Of a stretch of 64,000 nucleotides of DNA, positions 7,553-16,696 are shown one piece after another (the first letter of the stretch is position 1; the number at the start of each line of letters is the position of its first letter). Origin of the DNA: Glaciecola sp. (GTDB lineage Bacteria > Pseudomonadota > Gammaproteobacteria > Enterobacterales > Alteromonadaceae). Both the position numbers and the translations under genes were made by a program. The notes beneath the pieces were generated by a model. That model was not told the origin of the DNA, made no database searches, and was given only the letters and a program-made list of their open reading frames with translations. The stretch covers positions 45,851 to 109,850 of the forward strand of contig JAAZVZ010000008.1 of assembly GCA_018623155.1 (NCBI GenBank). The letters run 5' to 3'.

Positions 7553-8857
7553 ATGCTGATCCAATGGTCACAACTATCTAACGAAGCTCGTATTGATGCA
7601 CTGGCTCGTCCTGCTCAACGTGTCAATCCACAGCTGACTCAACAAGTACGAGCCATTGTTGAATGCATTGCCACCGAAGGTGATGCGGGCTTATTACGCT
7701 ACACCGCGAAGTTTGACAAGGTAGAGCTTGATTCTCTAGCATTAACAGAAGAACGCAAGGCCACCGCAGTGGCATTGCTTGACCCTGCCGTGAAAGCATC
7801 GATTGATGTAGCCTATCGTAATATTAAAGCGTTTCACGAAGCGCAAATGCCTAAAGATGTTGAGCTTGAGACTCAGCCAGGTGTGCTGTGTGAGCTCAAA
7901 CACGTTGCTCTGGATGCAGTTGGTTTATATGTGCCTGGAGGATCTGCGCCTCTACCTTCAACCGTTTTGATGCTGGGTACCACTGCACAAGTCGCAGGCT
8001 GTCCACGCAAAGTGTTGGTGAGCCCACCGAGTCCGGAACAGTCTTTATCTCCTGAAATTATTTATGCCGCGCAGTTATGCGGTATCGATGAGATTTACTT
8101 GGTCGGCGGTGCACATGCCGTTGCAGCCTTGGCGCTAGGCACTGAAACCATTGCCAAAGTAGATAAAATCTTTGGTCCAGGTAACAGTTATGTCACTGAA
8201 GCCAAACAACAAGTCACTATGCTGGCGGGAGGCCCTGCGATTGACATGCCAGCGGGACCTTCAGAAGTATTAGTCCTTGCAGATGGACAAGCAGATGCAG
8301 ATTTTGTGGCATCGGATTTGTTATCCCAGGCCGAGCATGGCAAAGATTCTCAGGCGATTTTGGTCACTGATTCCCTTGAGTTTGCCCAATCGGTTCAGTT
8401 GGCAGTGGACACACAACTCGCGCAACTAAGTCGTTGTGAAATCGCCAGTCACGCCATGCAATATGCTCGCTATATTGTCTGTTCCAGTATTGATGAAGCG
8501 ATCGATGTATCGAATCAGTATGCGCCTGAACATCTTATTGTACAGGTTCAAGATACCCATGCTGCCTTAGCCAAATTAAAATATGCAGGGTCGATTTTTG
8601 TTGGCCCCTATTCACCTGAGTCGGCTGGAGATTATGCTTCTGGTACAAATCACGTATTACCAACCTATGGATACTCACGTAATTATTCGAGTTTAGGTCT
8701 GATGGATTTTATCCGACGTTATACGGTACAAACATTATCAGCTCAAGGGATCCAAGAACTAGGTCCTGATATTATGCGTATTGCTGATGCGGAAGGTTTA
8801 GACGCCCATCGCAATGCGGTGGCGATTCGTTTAGCCAAACTGGGAGATAAAAAGTGA
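7553..8857 (+). CDS. hisD: Histidinol dehydrogenase
   Basis: HisD oxidises L-histidinol to L-histidine in two NAD+- and zinc-dependent steps, the end of the pathway. The 434-residue length is standard. Visible family signatures include FGPGNSYVTEAKQ, DMPAGPSEVLVLAD, the zinc-region SQAEHGKDSQ and the catalytic YAPEHL Glu-His pair in the C-terminal half. Its stop overlaps the GTG start of hisC by four bases (GTGA), indicating translational coupling. Confidence 0.97.
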   Translation: MLIQWSQLSNEARIDALARPAQRVNPQLTQQVRAIVECIATEGDAGLLRYTAKFDKVELDSLALTEERKATAVALLDPAVKASIDVAYRNIKAFHEAQMPKDVELETQPGVLCELKHVALDAVGLYVPGGSAPLPSTVLMLGTTAQVAGCPRKVLVSPPSPEQSLSPEIIYAAQLCGIDEIYLVGGAHAVAALALGTETIAKVDKIFGPGNSYVTEAKQQVTMLAGGPAIDMPAGPSEVLVLADGQADADFVASDLLSQAEHGKDSQAILVTDSLEFAQSVQLAVDTQLAQLSRCEIASHAMQYARYIVCSSIDEAIDVSNQYAPEHLIVQVQDTHAALAKLKYAGSIFVGPYSPESAGDYASGTNHVLPTYGYSRNYSSLGLMDFIRRYTVQTLSAQGIQELGPDIMRIADAEGLDAHRNAVAIRLAKLGDKK

Positions 8858-9948
8858 GTATTTTGTCGATCGTCGCCAAGCATGTCGTCAACTTAGTACC
8901 CTATGCATCCGCTCGCCGATTGTTTAAAGCTTCAGAACAAGGGGGGGCAAAACCAGTGTGGCTCAATGCTAATGAAGCCCCAACGGGTAATCAATATAGC
9001 TTGGATACTTCTTTATACAATCGCTATCCTGATTGTCAGCCAGATGCTGTAATTACAAGCTACGCCCACTATACAGGCCTTGCCAAAGAGCAAGTGCTTG
9101 TTTCTCGTGGTGCTGATGAAGGTATTGAGCTTTTAATTCGCGCTTTTTGTAATGCGGGAAAGGATTCAATCTTAATTTGTCCTCCGACTTATGGAATGTA
9201 CGCCATTAGTGCTCGAACGTTTGATATTGGAGTAGAAGAAGTGCCATTGGGTAACGACTTTCAACTTGACGTGCCCAATATCGTTGCAAAGCTAGATCGA
9301 GTCAAAATGGTGTTTATTTGTGCGCCAAACAATCCAACGGGTACACTGCCAGAACCTACAGATGTAGAGACTGTCATCAACGCTGCACAGGGTAAAGCAC
9401 TAGTGGTCATCGATGAAGCCTATGTCGAGTTTGCACAAGACAACGCGCTAGGATGGCTGGTGCACGAGCATGTAGTTGTATTGCGTACTTTATCCAAAGC
9501 ATTTGGTTTGGCCGGATTGCGTTGTGGCTTTACACTTGCACACCCTTTGGTAATCGAAACTCTGCTCAAAGTCATAGCGCCTTATCCTTTATCAGCACCC
9601 GTTGCCGATATCGCTGCGCAAGCATTAAGTTCGTCCGGAGTGGACACTATGCAAAAACAAGTCGCTCAAATATTGGCTAATCAACAGGTCATCTTACACA
9701 GTTTATCCAACCTTGGTGATATTGAGCTCGTGGGTGCTCAGCACGGAAACTTCATTTTATTTCGCACTTCATACAAAGATGCATTAATGGCACATTTGGT
9801 TGAGCACAAAGTGTTTATTCGCGATCAATCCAAACAACCTCAGCTTGAAAATTGTCTACGGATCAGTACTGGCACTCAGGAAGAAAATGCCAAATTACTA
9901 AGCTTAATCGAACAATTTTACACGACACAGGAAGCAACACGCGCATGA
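8854..9948 (+). CDS. hisC: Histidinol-phosphate aminotransferase
   Basis: HisC is a fold-type I PLP aminotransferase that converts imidazole acetol phosphate and glutamate into histidinol phosphate. The 364-residue protein has the substrate-side WLNANEAP motif, the CAPNNPTGT segment, VIDEAYVEF and the PLP-lysine motif [15 protein letters not shown]. Translation starts at a GTG overlapping the end of hisD, and its own stop overlaps the ATG of hisB (ATGA). Confidence 0.96.
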   Translation: MSILSIVAKHVVNLVPYASARRLFKASEQGGAKPVWLNANEAPTGNQYSLDTSLYNRYPDCQPDAVITSYAHYTGLAKEQVLVSRGADEGIELLIRAFCNAGKDSILICPPTYGMYAISARTFDIGVEEVPLGNDFQLDVPNIVAKLDRVKMVFICAPNNPTGTLPEPTDVETVINAAQGKALVVIDEAYVEFAQDNALGWLVHEHVVVLRTLSKAFGLAGLRCGFTLAHPLVIETLLKVIAPYPLSAPVADIAAQALSSSGVDTMQKQVAQILANQQVILHSLSNLGDIELVGAQHGNFILFRTSYKDALMAHLVEHKVFIRDQSKQPQLENCLRISTGTQEENAKLLSLIEQFYTTQEATRA

Positions 9949-11018
9949 GTCAGGCAATTTTATTCATCGACCGAGACGGCACAATCGTAGAAGAGCCGCC
10001 CATTGACAAACAACTCGACCGACTCGATAAGCTGGTGTTTGAACCTAACGTCATTCCTGTACTGTTGCGTTTGCAAGCTGCTGGGTATCGTTTAGTGATG
10101 GTATCTAACCAAGATGGTTTGGGTACTGATTCGTTTCCTCAAGCGGATTTTGACGCTCCGCACGACATGATGATGAATATATTAGCCTCACAAGGGGTCA
10201 AGTTTGACGACGTGTTGATTTGCCCTCATTTTCCTGAAGATAATTGCGCTTGTCGCAAGCCGCATTTAGGCTTGGTCAAAGAGTATTTGGCATCTGGCAA
10301 AATTGACTTCGCTCGTTCCAAAGTCATTGGTGACCGGGTTACAGATGTTCAGTTAGCTGAAAATATGGGCCTCGAAGGTATTCAATATCACCCACAAACC
10401 TGTAATTGGGAACACATTGAAACACAACTGTTGCATAGCGAGCGAGTGGCAACAGTCCAGCGTAACACCAATGAAACACAGATACTTGTTGAAACCAACC
10501 TAGACCAGCATCAGTCAAGCGAAATCAGCACTGGTATTGGCTTTTTTGATCACATGCTAGACCAAATCGCAACTCACGGTGGAATTTACTTGAAAGTCCA
10601 AGTCAGTGGTGACTTGCATATTGATGACCATCATACCGTTGAAGATACCGCATTAGCTTTGGGAGAATGTCTCAAAAAAGCCCTAGGTAACAAACGGGGA
10701 ATCGGTCGATATGGTTTTGCGCTCCCCATGGATGAATGTCGCGCTGAGTGCTTGATGGACATATCCAACCGTCCATTGCTTAAGTTTGATGCCGAATTTA
10801 CCGAGAGTCACGTTGGGGAGTTATCGACACAAATGGTTGAGCATTTTTTCTATTCACTTGCTCAATCAATGGGATTGTCATTACACTTGTCAATCACAAA
10901 GGGCAATGCACATCATCAGGTAGAAGGGTTGTTCAAGGCATTCTCTCGCGCTTTGAGGATTGCTATCAGCAAGCAAGGCGATAGCGATGCCCTACCAAGC
11001 TCTAAAGGAGCGCTGTAA
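9945..11018 (+). CDS. hisB: Bifunctional histidinol-phosphatase / imidazoleglycerol-phosphate dehydratase
   Basis: This 357-residue fusion has an N-terminal HAD phosphatase (catalytic DRDGT at residues 9-13; zinc-loop cysteines in the [14 protein letters not shown] region) and a C-terminal IGP dehydratase with the metal-binding DDHHTVEDT and HHQVEG motifs. The phosphatase removes phosphate from histidinol phosphate; the dehydratase makes imidazole acetol phosphate. The frame is open to 9852, but ATG 9945 overlaps the hisC stop (ATGA) and begins [13 protein letters not shown], as in the family. Confidence 0.97.
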   Translation: MSQAILFIDRDGTIVEEPPIDKQLDRLDKLVFEPNVIPVLLRLQAAGYRLVMVSNQDGLGTDSFPQADFDAPHDMMMNILASQGVKFDDVLICPHFPEDNCACRKPHLGLVKEYLASGKIDFARSKVIGDRVTDVQLAENMGLEGIQYHPQTCNWEHIETQLLHSERVATVQRNTNETQILVETNLDQHQSSEISTGIGFFDHMLDQIATHGGIYLKVQVSGDLHIDDHHTVEDTALALGECLKKALGNKRGIGRYGFALPMDECRAECLMDISNRPLLKFDAEFTESHVGELSTQMVEHFFYSLAQSMGLSLHLSITKGNAHHQVEGLFKAFSRALRIAISKQGDSDALPSSKGAL

Positions 11019-11629
11019 TGAGCTCACAAAAAATCGTTATCATCGATACGGGTTGCGCTAACATCTCATCGGTAAAATTTGCCGTTGAGCGTCTCGGAGT
11101 CAATGTCACTGTTTCCGATGAAACGTCAGTGATCCAAGGCGCAGACAAGGTTTTTTTACCAGGTGTGGGGTCAGCGCAAAACGCAATGCAATCCATCGCT
11201 AACAAAAACTTAATTTCAGTTGTGCAATCCTTAACTCAGCCGGTATTAGGTATTTGTCTCGGTATGCAGTTAATGACGACGGACAGCGCCGAAAGTGGTC
11301 TGAACTCAACGGTGCATGTGGCAGGACTGAATGTCATACCTGGAAAAGTACGACGCATGCAAGTTGGTGAATTGCGTTTGCCGCATATGGGCTGGAACGC
11401 AATTAGCACTCAGGATGAGACATTGTTTAAAGGCATCGGTAATGGCACATATTTTTATTTTGTGCACTCTTATGCCGTTGCACAATACGAGAATACACTG
11501 GCTTCATGTGAATATGGTATGCCGTTTAGTGCCGCGATCCATAAAGATAATTTCTACGGTGTGCAATTTCACCCAGAGCGTTCTGGTGATGCTGGGGCGA
11601 GTTTATTAGAAAACTTTATTGGGTTGTAA
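11018..11629 (+). CDS. hisH: Imidazole glycerol phosphate synthase, glutaminase subunit
   Basis: HisH is the class I glutamine amidotransferase that supplies ammonia to HisF. The 203-residue protein has the nucleophile in GICLGMQ (Cys80) and the His185/Glu187 dyad in VQFHPERS. Its ATG overlaps the hisB stop by one base. Its obligate partner HisF is not encoded in this window, although in most relatives hisA, hisF and hisIE follow directly; here a hairpin and two opposite-strand genes follow instead. Confidence 0.96.
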   Translation: MSSQKIVIIDTGCANISSVKFAVERLGVNVTVSDETSVIQGADKVFLPGVGSAQNAMQSIANKNLISVVQSLTQPVLGICLGMQLMTTDSAESGLNSTVHVAGLNVIPGKVRRMQVGELRLPHMGWNAISTQDETLFKGIGNGTYFYFVHSYAVAQYENTLASCEYGMPFSAAIHKDNFYGVQFHPERSGDAGASLLENFIGL

Positions 11630-11641
11630 CCTCAACCCAAT
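11618..11641 (+). terminator. Hairpin at the end of hisGDCBH
   Basis: ATTGGGTT (11618-11625) and AACCCAAT (11634-11641) form an 8-bp stem that includes the hisH stop codon. No uridine run follows, so it is a weak intrinsic terminator or a 3' stabiliser. It marks the abrupt end of the five-gene his transcript. Confidence 0.4.
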
Positions 11642-11666
11642 GTGCTTGAACATTTTCGCTACACTA

Positions 11667-12005
11667 CTATAAATCTTCAGGACACCATTGAAAATATTTC
11701 ATTGAAATGCGCATGTTTTTAACAACAATGCCTTCTTGCAGTAAACGGGACTGTTGCAGTTGACCATGCTCGGTATCGGCCCCAAACGCAATACGGCCAT
11801 CGGCTCGAACCACTCTCCACCAAGGAATTTTTTCGCGGTTAAAAGACGCACCGAGCGCTTTGCCCACCATACGGGCTCGACCAGGTAAGCCAACCATGTC
11901 AGCAATTTGACTATACGAAGCAACACATCCTTGGGGAATTCGATAGACCATACCATGAATGGCTTGGTATTTTTGTAAAGGTGTGGCGTCTTCGATATGG
12001 TACAC
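11667..12005 (-). CDS. Alkyltransferase-like protein (ATL, MGMT family)
   Basis: The 112-residue protein matches the DNA-binding half of O6-alkylguanine-DNA alkyltransferases, including the helix-turn-helix region with the arginine-finger segment GRARMVGKAL. The active-site PCHRV motif is PWWRV (61-65): the acceptor cysteine is replaced by tryptophan, so it cannot transfer alkyl groups. ATL proteins bind O6-alkylguanine and hand lesions to nucleotide excision repair. The GTG start is supported by AGGAG with 8-nt spacing. It lies 23 nt after the methyltransferase gene and probably shares its transcript. Confidence 0.88.
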   Translation of the reverse strand: MYHIEDATPLQKYQAIHGMVYRIPQGCVASYSQIADMVGLPGRARMVGKALGASFNREKIPWWRVVRADGRIAFGADTEHGQLQQSRLLQEGIVVKNMRISMKYFQWCPEDL

Positions 12006-12028
12006 CCGATTAACTCCTATTGGATGAT

Positions 12029-12742
12029 CTACCCATGCATAGCTAATAAAATATTGGCATGCTCATCGTCCTGTAATAAGCAATCACAACTAGCAAAACC
12101 AGCTTGAACGGCCATAGATTCTAACAAGCTGCGAGTGGCGGGAAAGTCACTACTGCGTACATGTTGGTTAAGAAGTTCAGTTTGGGCGTCATCCAACGCT
12201 TGCCAGTGCGACCAAGTCGGTGCTAAATACCGCTCAAGATACTCATTTCTCGACTCTCCTTCTCGTCGGCACACATCAATGTATAACAAAATACCGTTAT
12301 TGTTTAGGAGTTGACGTAGATTTTTAAACATAGACGCTTTGTCACTATCTGAAAGGTGATGCAACGCAAAGCCAGTGAATATAATATCAAATCGTCTATC
12401 GGTTTCGATTAAATCAGTAACACCTTGTACAAAATCGCAATTTAAAAGCTCTAACTCACAGTTTAATAGAGCCAAATTGTGTGTCGCAAACGCTAACGCA
12501 TCAGCTGACAAGTCGATGGCGGTATATGATGTAATGTTAATATCCTTTATGTGCTCAGCAATAACCTGAGCATCACCCGAACCAATGTCCAAAAATGCCA
12601 CAGGTGTTGACTCAATATAACTTGTCAAAAACTGTTTTAAGACACTATAAATCGACTGATGCCCCATGTAATCCTCTCGCAAAATAGTTTGATAGAGTTG
12701 CCAATGGGCATCAAATATATGATTGTAAGGGCGTTCCAACAT
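12029..12742 (-). CDS. Class I SAM-dependent methyltransferase
   Basis: This 237-residue protein carries motif I AFLDIGSGDAQV (49-60), the acidic post-motif AIDLSADAL and motif IV-like DIIFTGFALHHL, all features of Rossmann-fold methyltransferases that act on small molecules. The FALHHL form resembles UbiE- or trans-aconitate-methyltransferase-like enzymes. The substrate is unknown. It is upstream of the ATL gene in a reverse-strand pair that separates hisH from hisA. Any link to DNA repair is only suggested by position. Confidence 0.8.
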   Translation of the reverse strand: MLERPYNHIFDAHWQLYQTILREDYMGHQSIYSVLKQFLTSYIESTPVAFLDIGSGDAQVIAEHIKDINITSYTAIDLSADALAFATHNLALLNCELELLNCDFVQGVTDLIETDRRFDIIFTGFALHHLSDSDKASMFKNLRQLLNNNGILLYIDVCRREGESRNEYLERYLAPTWSHWQALDDAQTELLNQHVRSSDFPATRSLLESMAVQAGFASCDCLLQDDEHANILLAMHG

Positions 12743-12848
12743 CTTAAGCTATAATTTCTACGATTCATGTTATTTAGGAGTGTCACATTTTTCTTGGAGA
12801 AATTCCATAACAAAGCAAAAGATAAATATCATATCCTGCTAAAGTATT

Positions 12849-12878
12849 TTGTGGTTCGTATAGCATCTGTAATATAAT
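12849..12878 (+). promoter_or_regulatory. Predicted promoter of hisA
   Basis: TTGTGG (12849-12854) and a perfect TATAAT (12873-12878) are spaced by 18 nt, about 33 nt ahead of the hisA start. A dedicated promoter fits hisA being cut off from the rest of the operon. No His-rich leader or attenuator follows, so it probably escapes the attenuation that controls hisG-hisH. Confidence 0.5.
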
Positions 12879-12911
12879 CCTAATCATTCGCAAGACATAT
12901 ATATAACTTCT

Positions 12912-13643
12912 ATGATCATACCTGCTATTGACCTCATCGATGGTCACGTCGTTCGCCTTTATCAAGGCGATTATAATCAAAAAACCCAATATCAACTCGA
13001 CCCAATTGACGTCGTGCATCAATATGCAGATGCAGGTGCAAAATGGCTTCATATCGTTGACCTAACAGGGGCTAAAGATGTCGACAAGCGTCAACTAGGA
13101 CTGATTAAACGTATGGTTGATACAGGACGCATGTCATTCCAATCGGGTGGTGGCATTCGTTCGGAAGCAGATGTTTCAGGATTACTCGATATCGGAGTGA
13201 AACGAGTTGTAATAGGCTCGCTTGCAGTGAAACAACCCGAACTCGTTAAGTCATGGATCACTACATATGGACCAGAAGCCATTGTCTTGGCATTGGACGT
13301 GAATATTAACGCTGAGGGTCAAAAATGTATCGCAACCCATGGCTGGCAAGAAGATTCTGGTGTTGAAATTGAAGGACTTCTTGAAGATATGCTCAGTGTG
13401 GGAGCTAAGCACGTGCTTTGCACCGATATCAGTCGCGATGGTACCTTACAAGGTGCAAATGCTGAACTTTACGCTCAAATGAAAGCCCAATTCCCATCCG
13501 TAGTATGGCAAGCCTCTGGCGGTATTGGTTCATTAGACGACATCGAACGATTGAAGCCGACTTCAGTTGATGGTGTGATCTTAGGGAGAGCTTTACTAGA
13601 AGGTAAGTTTACCCTTGAACAGGCGATACAAATCTGGAAATAA
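12912..13643 (+). CDS. hisA: ProFAR isomerase
   Basis: HisA is the (beta-alpha)8-barrel isomerase that converts ProFAR to PRFAR, the substrate of the HisF-HisH synthase. The 243-residue protein starts [20 protein letters not shown] and has the phosphate-binding QSGGGIRS and QASGGIGS motifs. The general acid/base aspartates are in PAIDLIDG and CTDISRDGT. The region before the ATG is AT-rich with no good Shine-Dalgarno sequence. It is full length, but the usual downstream hisF and hisIE are missing; the Mrp operon ends there on the other strand. Confidence 0.96.
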   Translation: MIIPAIDLIDGHVVRLYQGDYNQKTQYQLDPIDVVHQYADAGAKWLHIVDLTGAKDVDKRQLGLIKRMVDTGRMSFQSGGGIRSEADVSGLLDIGVKRVVIGSLAVKQPELVKSWITTYGPEAIVLALDVNINAEGQKCIATHGWQEDSGVEIEGLLEDMLSVGAKHVLCTDISRDGTLQGANAELYAQMKAQFPSVVWQASGGIGSLDDIERLKPTSVDGVILGRALLEGKFTLEQAIQIWK

Positions 13644-13650
13644 ACCTTCT

Positions 13651-14046
13651 TTAAGGAAGACGACCGTCTTCCTCAACTCCTGTTGTGGCGGTTGGCGGAA
13701 GTTGCTTGCGCGCAAGTTTTACCATCTCTCGATTACGAGTTCTTGGAATCATTTTGACTTGATGATGCATGGCGACTTTTGCCAATATATGAGCGACTAC
13801 AGGGGCAGTAATAACCAAAAATAGTGTAATCAGTAACACATTTACAGTAATGTAGCCCTCTGTAGCATAGGTATAAATCATTGAAGCCAGCAGTACACTG
13901 CCCAAACCAACAGTAGTCGCTTTTGTCGGTGCATGCAACCGAGTATAAAAGTCTTGCAACCTTGCTAATCCTAACGAACCCACAAAGATAAATATGCCAC
14001 CAATAACCAGTAAAACTGAAATAACGATTTCAAACATGTCATTCAT
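13651..14046 (-). CDS. mrpG: Na+/H+ antiporter subunit G
   Basis: This small subunit of the Mrp (Mnh/Pha) complex has 131 residues and about three membrane helices. The signature GGIFIFVGSLGLARLQDFYTRLHAPTKA spans the first helix and following loop. It is the last gene of the operon. The C-terminal tail is hydrophilic, and its final codons contain an inverted repeat (AGGAAGACG/CGTCTTCCT, 13654-13673) that may act at the mRNA 3' end. Confidence 0.92.
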   Translation of the reverse strand: MNDMFEIVISVLLVIGGIFIFVGSLGLARLQDFYTRLHAPTKATTVGLGSVLLASMIYTYATEGYITVNVLLITLFLVITAPVVAHILAKVAMHHQVKMIPRTRNREMVKLARKQLPPTATTGVEEDGRLP

Positions 14047-14056
14047 TCATAAACCC

Positions 14057-14326
14057 TTATTCAATAATATCGCCGCGAAGCAAATATTTGGCAAACGCAA
14101 CACTGCTCACAAAACCTAACATAGCAATCAGTAGGGCTGCTTCAAAATACAAGGTTGTGGATGAATGCATACCATAGACCAATATAAGAGCAATACTATT
14201 AATGTACATCGTATCCAATGCTAACAATCTATCTGAAGCATTTGGTCCAAGAAATAGTCGATACACATTAAGCAGCAGTGAAATAGCTAAAACGATGCCT
14301 ACAAAAATAACGGCGAAATCTAACAT
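14057..14326 (-). CDS. mrpF: Na+/H+ antiporter subunit F
   Basis: An 89-residue, three-helix Mrp subunit. The motif RLFLGPNASDRLLALDTMYIN is typical of MrpF/PhaF. Its first codons overlap the end of mrpE by seven bases and it is 10 nt from mrpG, so the operon is tightly coupled. The subunit is required for assembly and activity of the hetero-oligomeric antiporter in the inner membrane. Confidence 0.92.
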   Translation of the reverse strand: MLDFAVIFVGIVLAISLLLNVYRLFLGPNASDRLLALDTMYINSIALILVYGMHSSTTLYFEAALLIAMLGFVSSVAFAKYLLRGDIIE

Positions 14327-14811
14327 TCGAAGATCTCCTTAATATTTGCCTCATATCGAGTTTTGATAAAGTCGACCACTTCTTGTTCATCCTCTGGCAT
14401 ATTTAAAACATGCACATAGATAAACTTTTTATCACTCGATAACTCAGCACTAACCGTGCCTGGTGTCATGGTCACAGTACTGGCTAACATGGTAATCGGT
14501 AGCGCTTCTTGCAAGTCCAAAGGTATGGCAACAAAACCTGGGTTGATGCGACTAGAGGGCCCTAATACTAATAATGCAACTTCAATGTTAGCCTTAATCA
14601 CATCAATTAATACCAGCAAGGCATAAGAAAAAAGCTTCATAGGCCTTTTAAACTTAGGCTGAGGTATGCGCAAAGGTTGGCAGACCAAAGGAATCACTAC
14701 TCCCAAAACCATGCCTAATAGTATATGACCTGGACTCAAACTGTTATTGAGCATTAACCACACAATTAACAACGAAACTGTATGAAATGGCATAGGTAAA
14801 AATTTACTCAT
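14320..14811 (-). CDS. mrpE: Na+/H+ antiporter subunit E
   Basis: A 163-residue MrpE/PhaE subunit with two to three N-terminal membrane helices and a C-terminal cytoplasmic domain. It shows the family segments INPGFVAIPLD and TMTPGTVSAELSSD. It overlaps mrpD by four bases and mrpF by seven. MrpE is needed for full transport activity in studied systems; the sequence is complete. Confidence 0.92.
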   Translation of the reverse strand: MSKFLPMPFHTVSLLIVWLMLNNSLSPGHILLGMVLGVVIPLVCQPLRIPQPKFKRPMKLFSYALLVLIDVIKANIEVALLVLGPSSRINPGFVAIPLDLQEALPITMLASTVTMTPGTVSAELSSDKKFIYVHVLNMPEDEQEVVDFIKTRYEANIKEIFEC

Positions 14812-16334
14812 GGCTCACCTCTTGCAAGACCCATAATCTCAATGATATTTTGCACATTGTGTAACTGAGATGCAGCTTGTTCTGTCAAACTCAATATTGA
14901 TGCACCCGCTAATGACAACATTGGAATCGCTCCGAGTAAAAACAATGTACCAACAAACTGCCATCGCGAAATACCCGGTGAGTCTGAGACATCTTTTGTT
15001 GGCGAATGACGCATAAAAATAGTTGTTCCAGCACGTGAAAAAGCGACAATCGTGACTAAACTAGAAATCAATAAGCTCGCATATACCAACGCTTTTTCAT
15101 TATTTGTCACGGCAGCTTGCAATACGACAAGTTTCCCCAAAAAACCAGAAAATGGTGGTAGTCCTGCTACTGCCATCGCGGTGATAAAAAAACATATCCC
15201 TAAAAACACCTGATTGCGTAATTTGCGGGTGACCACGAAGCGATCAACGGCTTTTCCACGTTGTAGACCAATCATATCAGCCACTAGAAATAATACCGCG
15301 GTAGCTAACGTACTGTGTATAAGGTAATAAAAAGCAGCAGCCGTTGCTTCAGGCGTGCGTAATGCAAATGCTAATAACAAAGTCCCAATGGAAACGATGA
15401 CTAAATTACCAGCCATTCCGCGAAGACTTGGATTAGATAAAGCACCAATGGTACCAACAGTAATCGTAGCAATTGCAATGGGCCAAATATAAGGGACAAT
15501 GACATCTGCCAACTCACCTGCCTGCTCGCCATAAATAACCGTATACACTCGGAAAATACAATAAATACCTACCTTGGTCATAATAGCGAATAGTGCGGCG
15601 ACTGGTGCCGGAGCCGCTGCATACGTTTTAGGCAACCAAAACTGTAGGGGTAACATGGCAGATTTTAGACCAAACACGACCAATAGCATGGCGCCACCAA
15701 TATGAGCTAATAAACGATTTGATTCGTTTAAGGAGCTGATTTTAAGCGCCATATCGGCAATATTTAATGTTCCTAATGCGCCGTACATCGTACCTAACGC
15801 GAACAAAAAGATACTCGATCCAATCAGATTCAGAATAACATAATGCACAGCAGATTCGATTCTTTGCTTTTGACCCGCATGTATCAACAGACTGTATGAG
15901 GCGATTAATAATACTTCAAAAAAAACAAATAAGTTAAACAAATCATTGGTCAGAAATGCCCCATTGATTCCCAAGATTTGAAACTGTATAAGTGGATGAA
16001 AATATCGCCCGGCTCTGTCCTCACCAGCAAATGCATACAATATGATGCCTAAACCTAAAAAGCTATTCAAAGTCACCAGCATGGCTGAGAGCGGATCAGC
16101 AAACAGAATAATACCAAAGGGAGGTTGCCAGTTGCCCACAGCATACATCATGGCGGGGCCTTGTGTGACCGTCTGTAACATCCACAATGCAATTAACAGT
16201 TGGCTAACCGCTAGGATAAAAGCAAACACACGGCGATTGTTGTAACGCTCCACGCCTGAAAATGGTGGCAGTAACATAAACAAGCCACCAACCATAGGCA
16301 CAATGATAGGTAAGATAGGTAAATGTTCAATCAC
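14808..16334 (-). CDS. mrpD: Na+/H+ antiporter subunit D
   Basis: MrpD is one of two large proton-translocating subunits homologous to NuoM/NuoN of complex I. The 508-residue protein has about 14 membrane helices and conserved charged residues within helices (for example FFEVLLIASY and FGLKSAMLPLQFWLPKTYAAAP, including the key lysine). It sits between mrpC and mrpE with 4-nt overlaps at both ends. It acts in the cytoplasmic membrane, using proton motive force to export sodium. Confidence 0.95.
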   Translation of the reverse strand: MIEHLPILPIIVPMVGGLFMLLPPFSGVERYNNRRVFAFILAVSQLLIALWMLQTVTQGPAMMYAVGNWQPPFGIILFADPLSAMLVTLNSFLGLGIILYAFAGEDRAGRYFHPLIQFQILGINGAFLTNDLFNLFVFFEVLLIASYSLLIHAGQKQRIESAVHYVILNLIGSSIFLFALGTMYGALGTLNIADMALKISSLNESNRLLAHIGGAMLLVVFGLKSAMLPLQFWLPKTYAAAPAPVAALFAIMTKVGIYCIFRVYTVIYGEQAGELADVIVPYIWPIAIATITVGTIGALSNPSLRGMAGNLVIVSIGTLLLAFALRTPEATAAAFYYLIHSTLATAVLFLVADMIGLQRGKAVDRFVVTRKLRNQVFLGICFFITAMAVAGLPPFSGFLGKLVVLQAAVTNNEKALVYASLLISSLVTIVAFSRAGTTIFMRHSPTKDVSDSPGISRWQFVGTLFLLGAIPMLSLAGASILSLTEQAASQLHNVQNIIEIMGLARGEP

Positions 16335-16696
16335 GCCTGGCCTCGCTTTTTATCGATCATCTTACTGGTATCAGGTGGTTCTCTCCCATCTACAAAATCA
16401 CTACCTAAGTCCGCACGTGCGCGCATTGATAAAATTACGACAAACGCAATCATCGCAAAACCAATAACTATTGCGGTAAGCACCAATGCTTGAGGTAATG
16501 GGTCGGCGTATTGTTCCGCCTTACCAAGCACCGCAGCACCGTTCAGATGCAAGCGACCGCTTGAAAATAAGAACATATTGACCGCGTACCCTAACATGGT
16601 TAAACCAACCACAACCGGAAAAGTACGCCCCCTCAAACATAAAAAGATACCGCTAAAGGTTAGCACACCCACACAGATTACATATACTAGTTCCAT
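16331..16696 (-). CDS. mrpC: Na+/H+ antiporter subunit C
   Basis: A 121-residue NuoK-like subunit with three membrane helices. Family features include the glycine-rich GLTMLGYAVNMFLFSSG helix and ADPLPQALVLTAIVIGFA. Its start abuts the mrpAB stop and its end overlaps mrpD by four bases. The C-terminal tail is charged and cytoplasmic. Confidence 0.93.
   Translation of the reverse strand: MELVYVICVGVLTFSGIFLCLRGRTFPVVVGLTMLGYAVNMFLFSSGRLHLNGAAVLGKAEQYADPLPQALVLTAIVIGFAMIAFVVILSMRARADLGSDFVDGREPPDTSKMIDKKRGQA

Noticed and set aside
13654..13673. Inverted repeat as terminator between hisA and mrpG
   Set aside because: It lies inside the last codons of mrpG with no T run in either direction, so I mention it under mrpG only.
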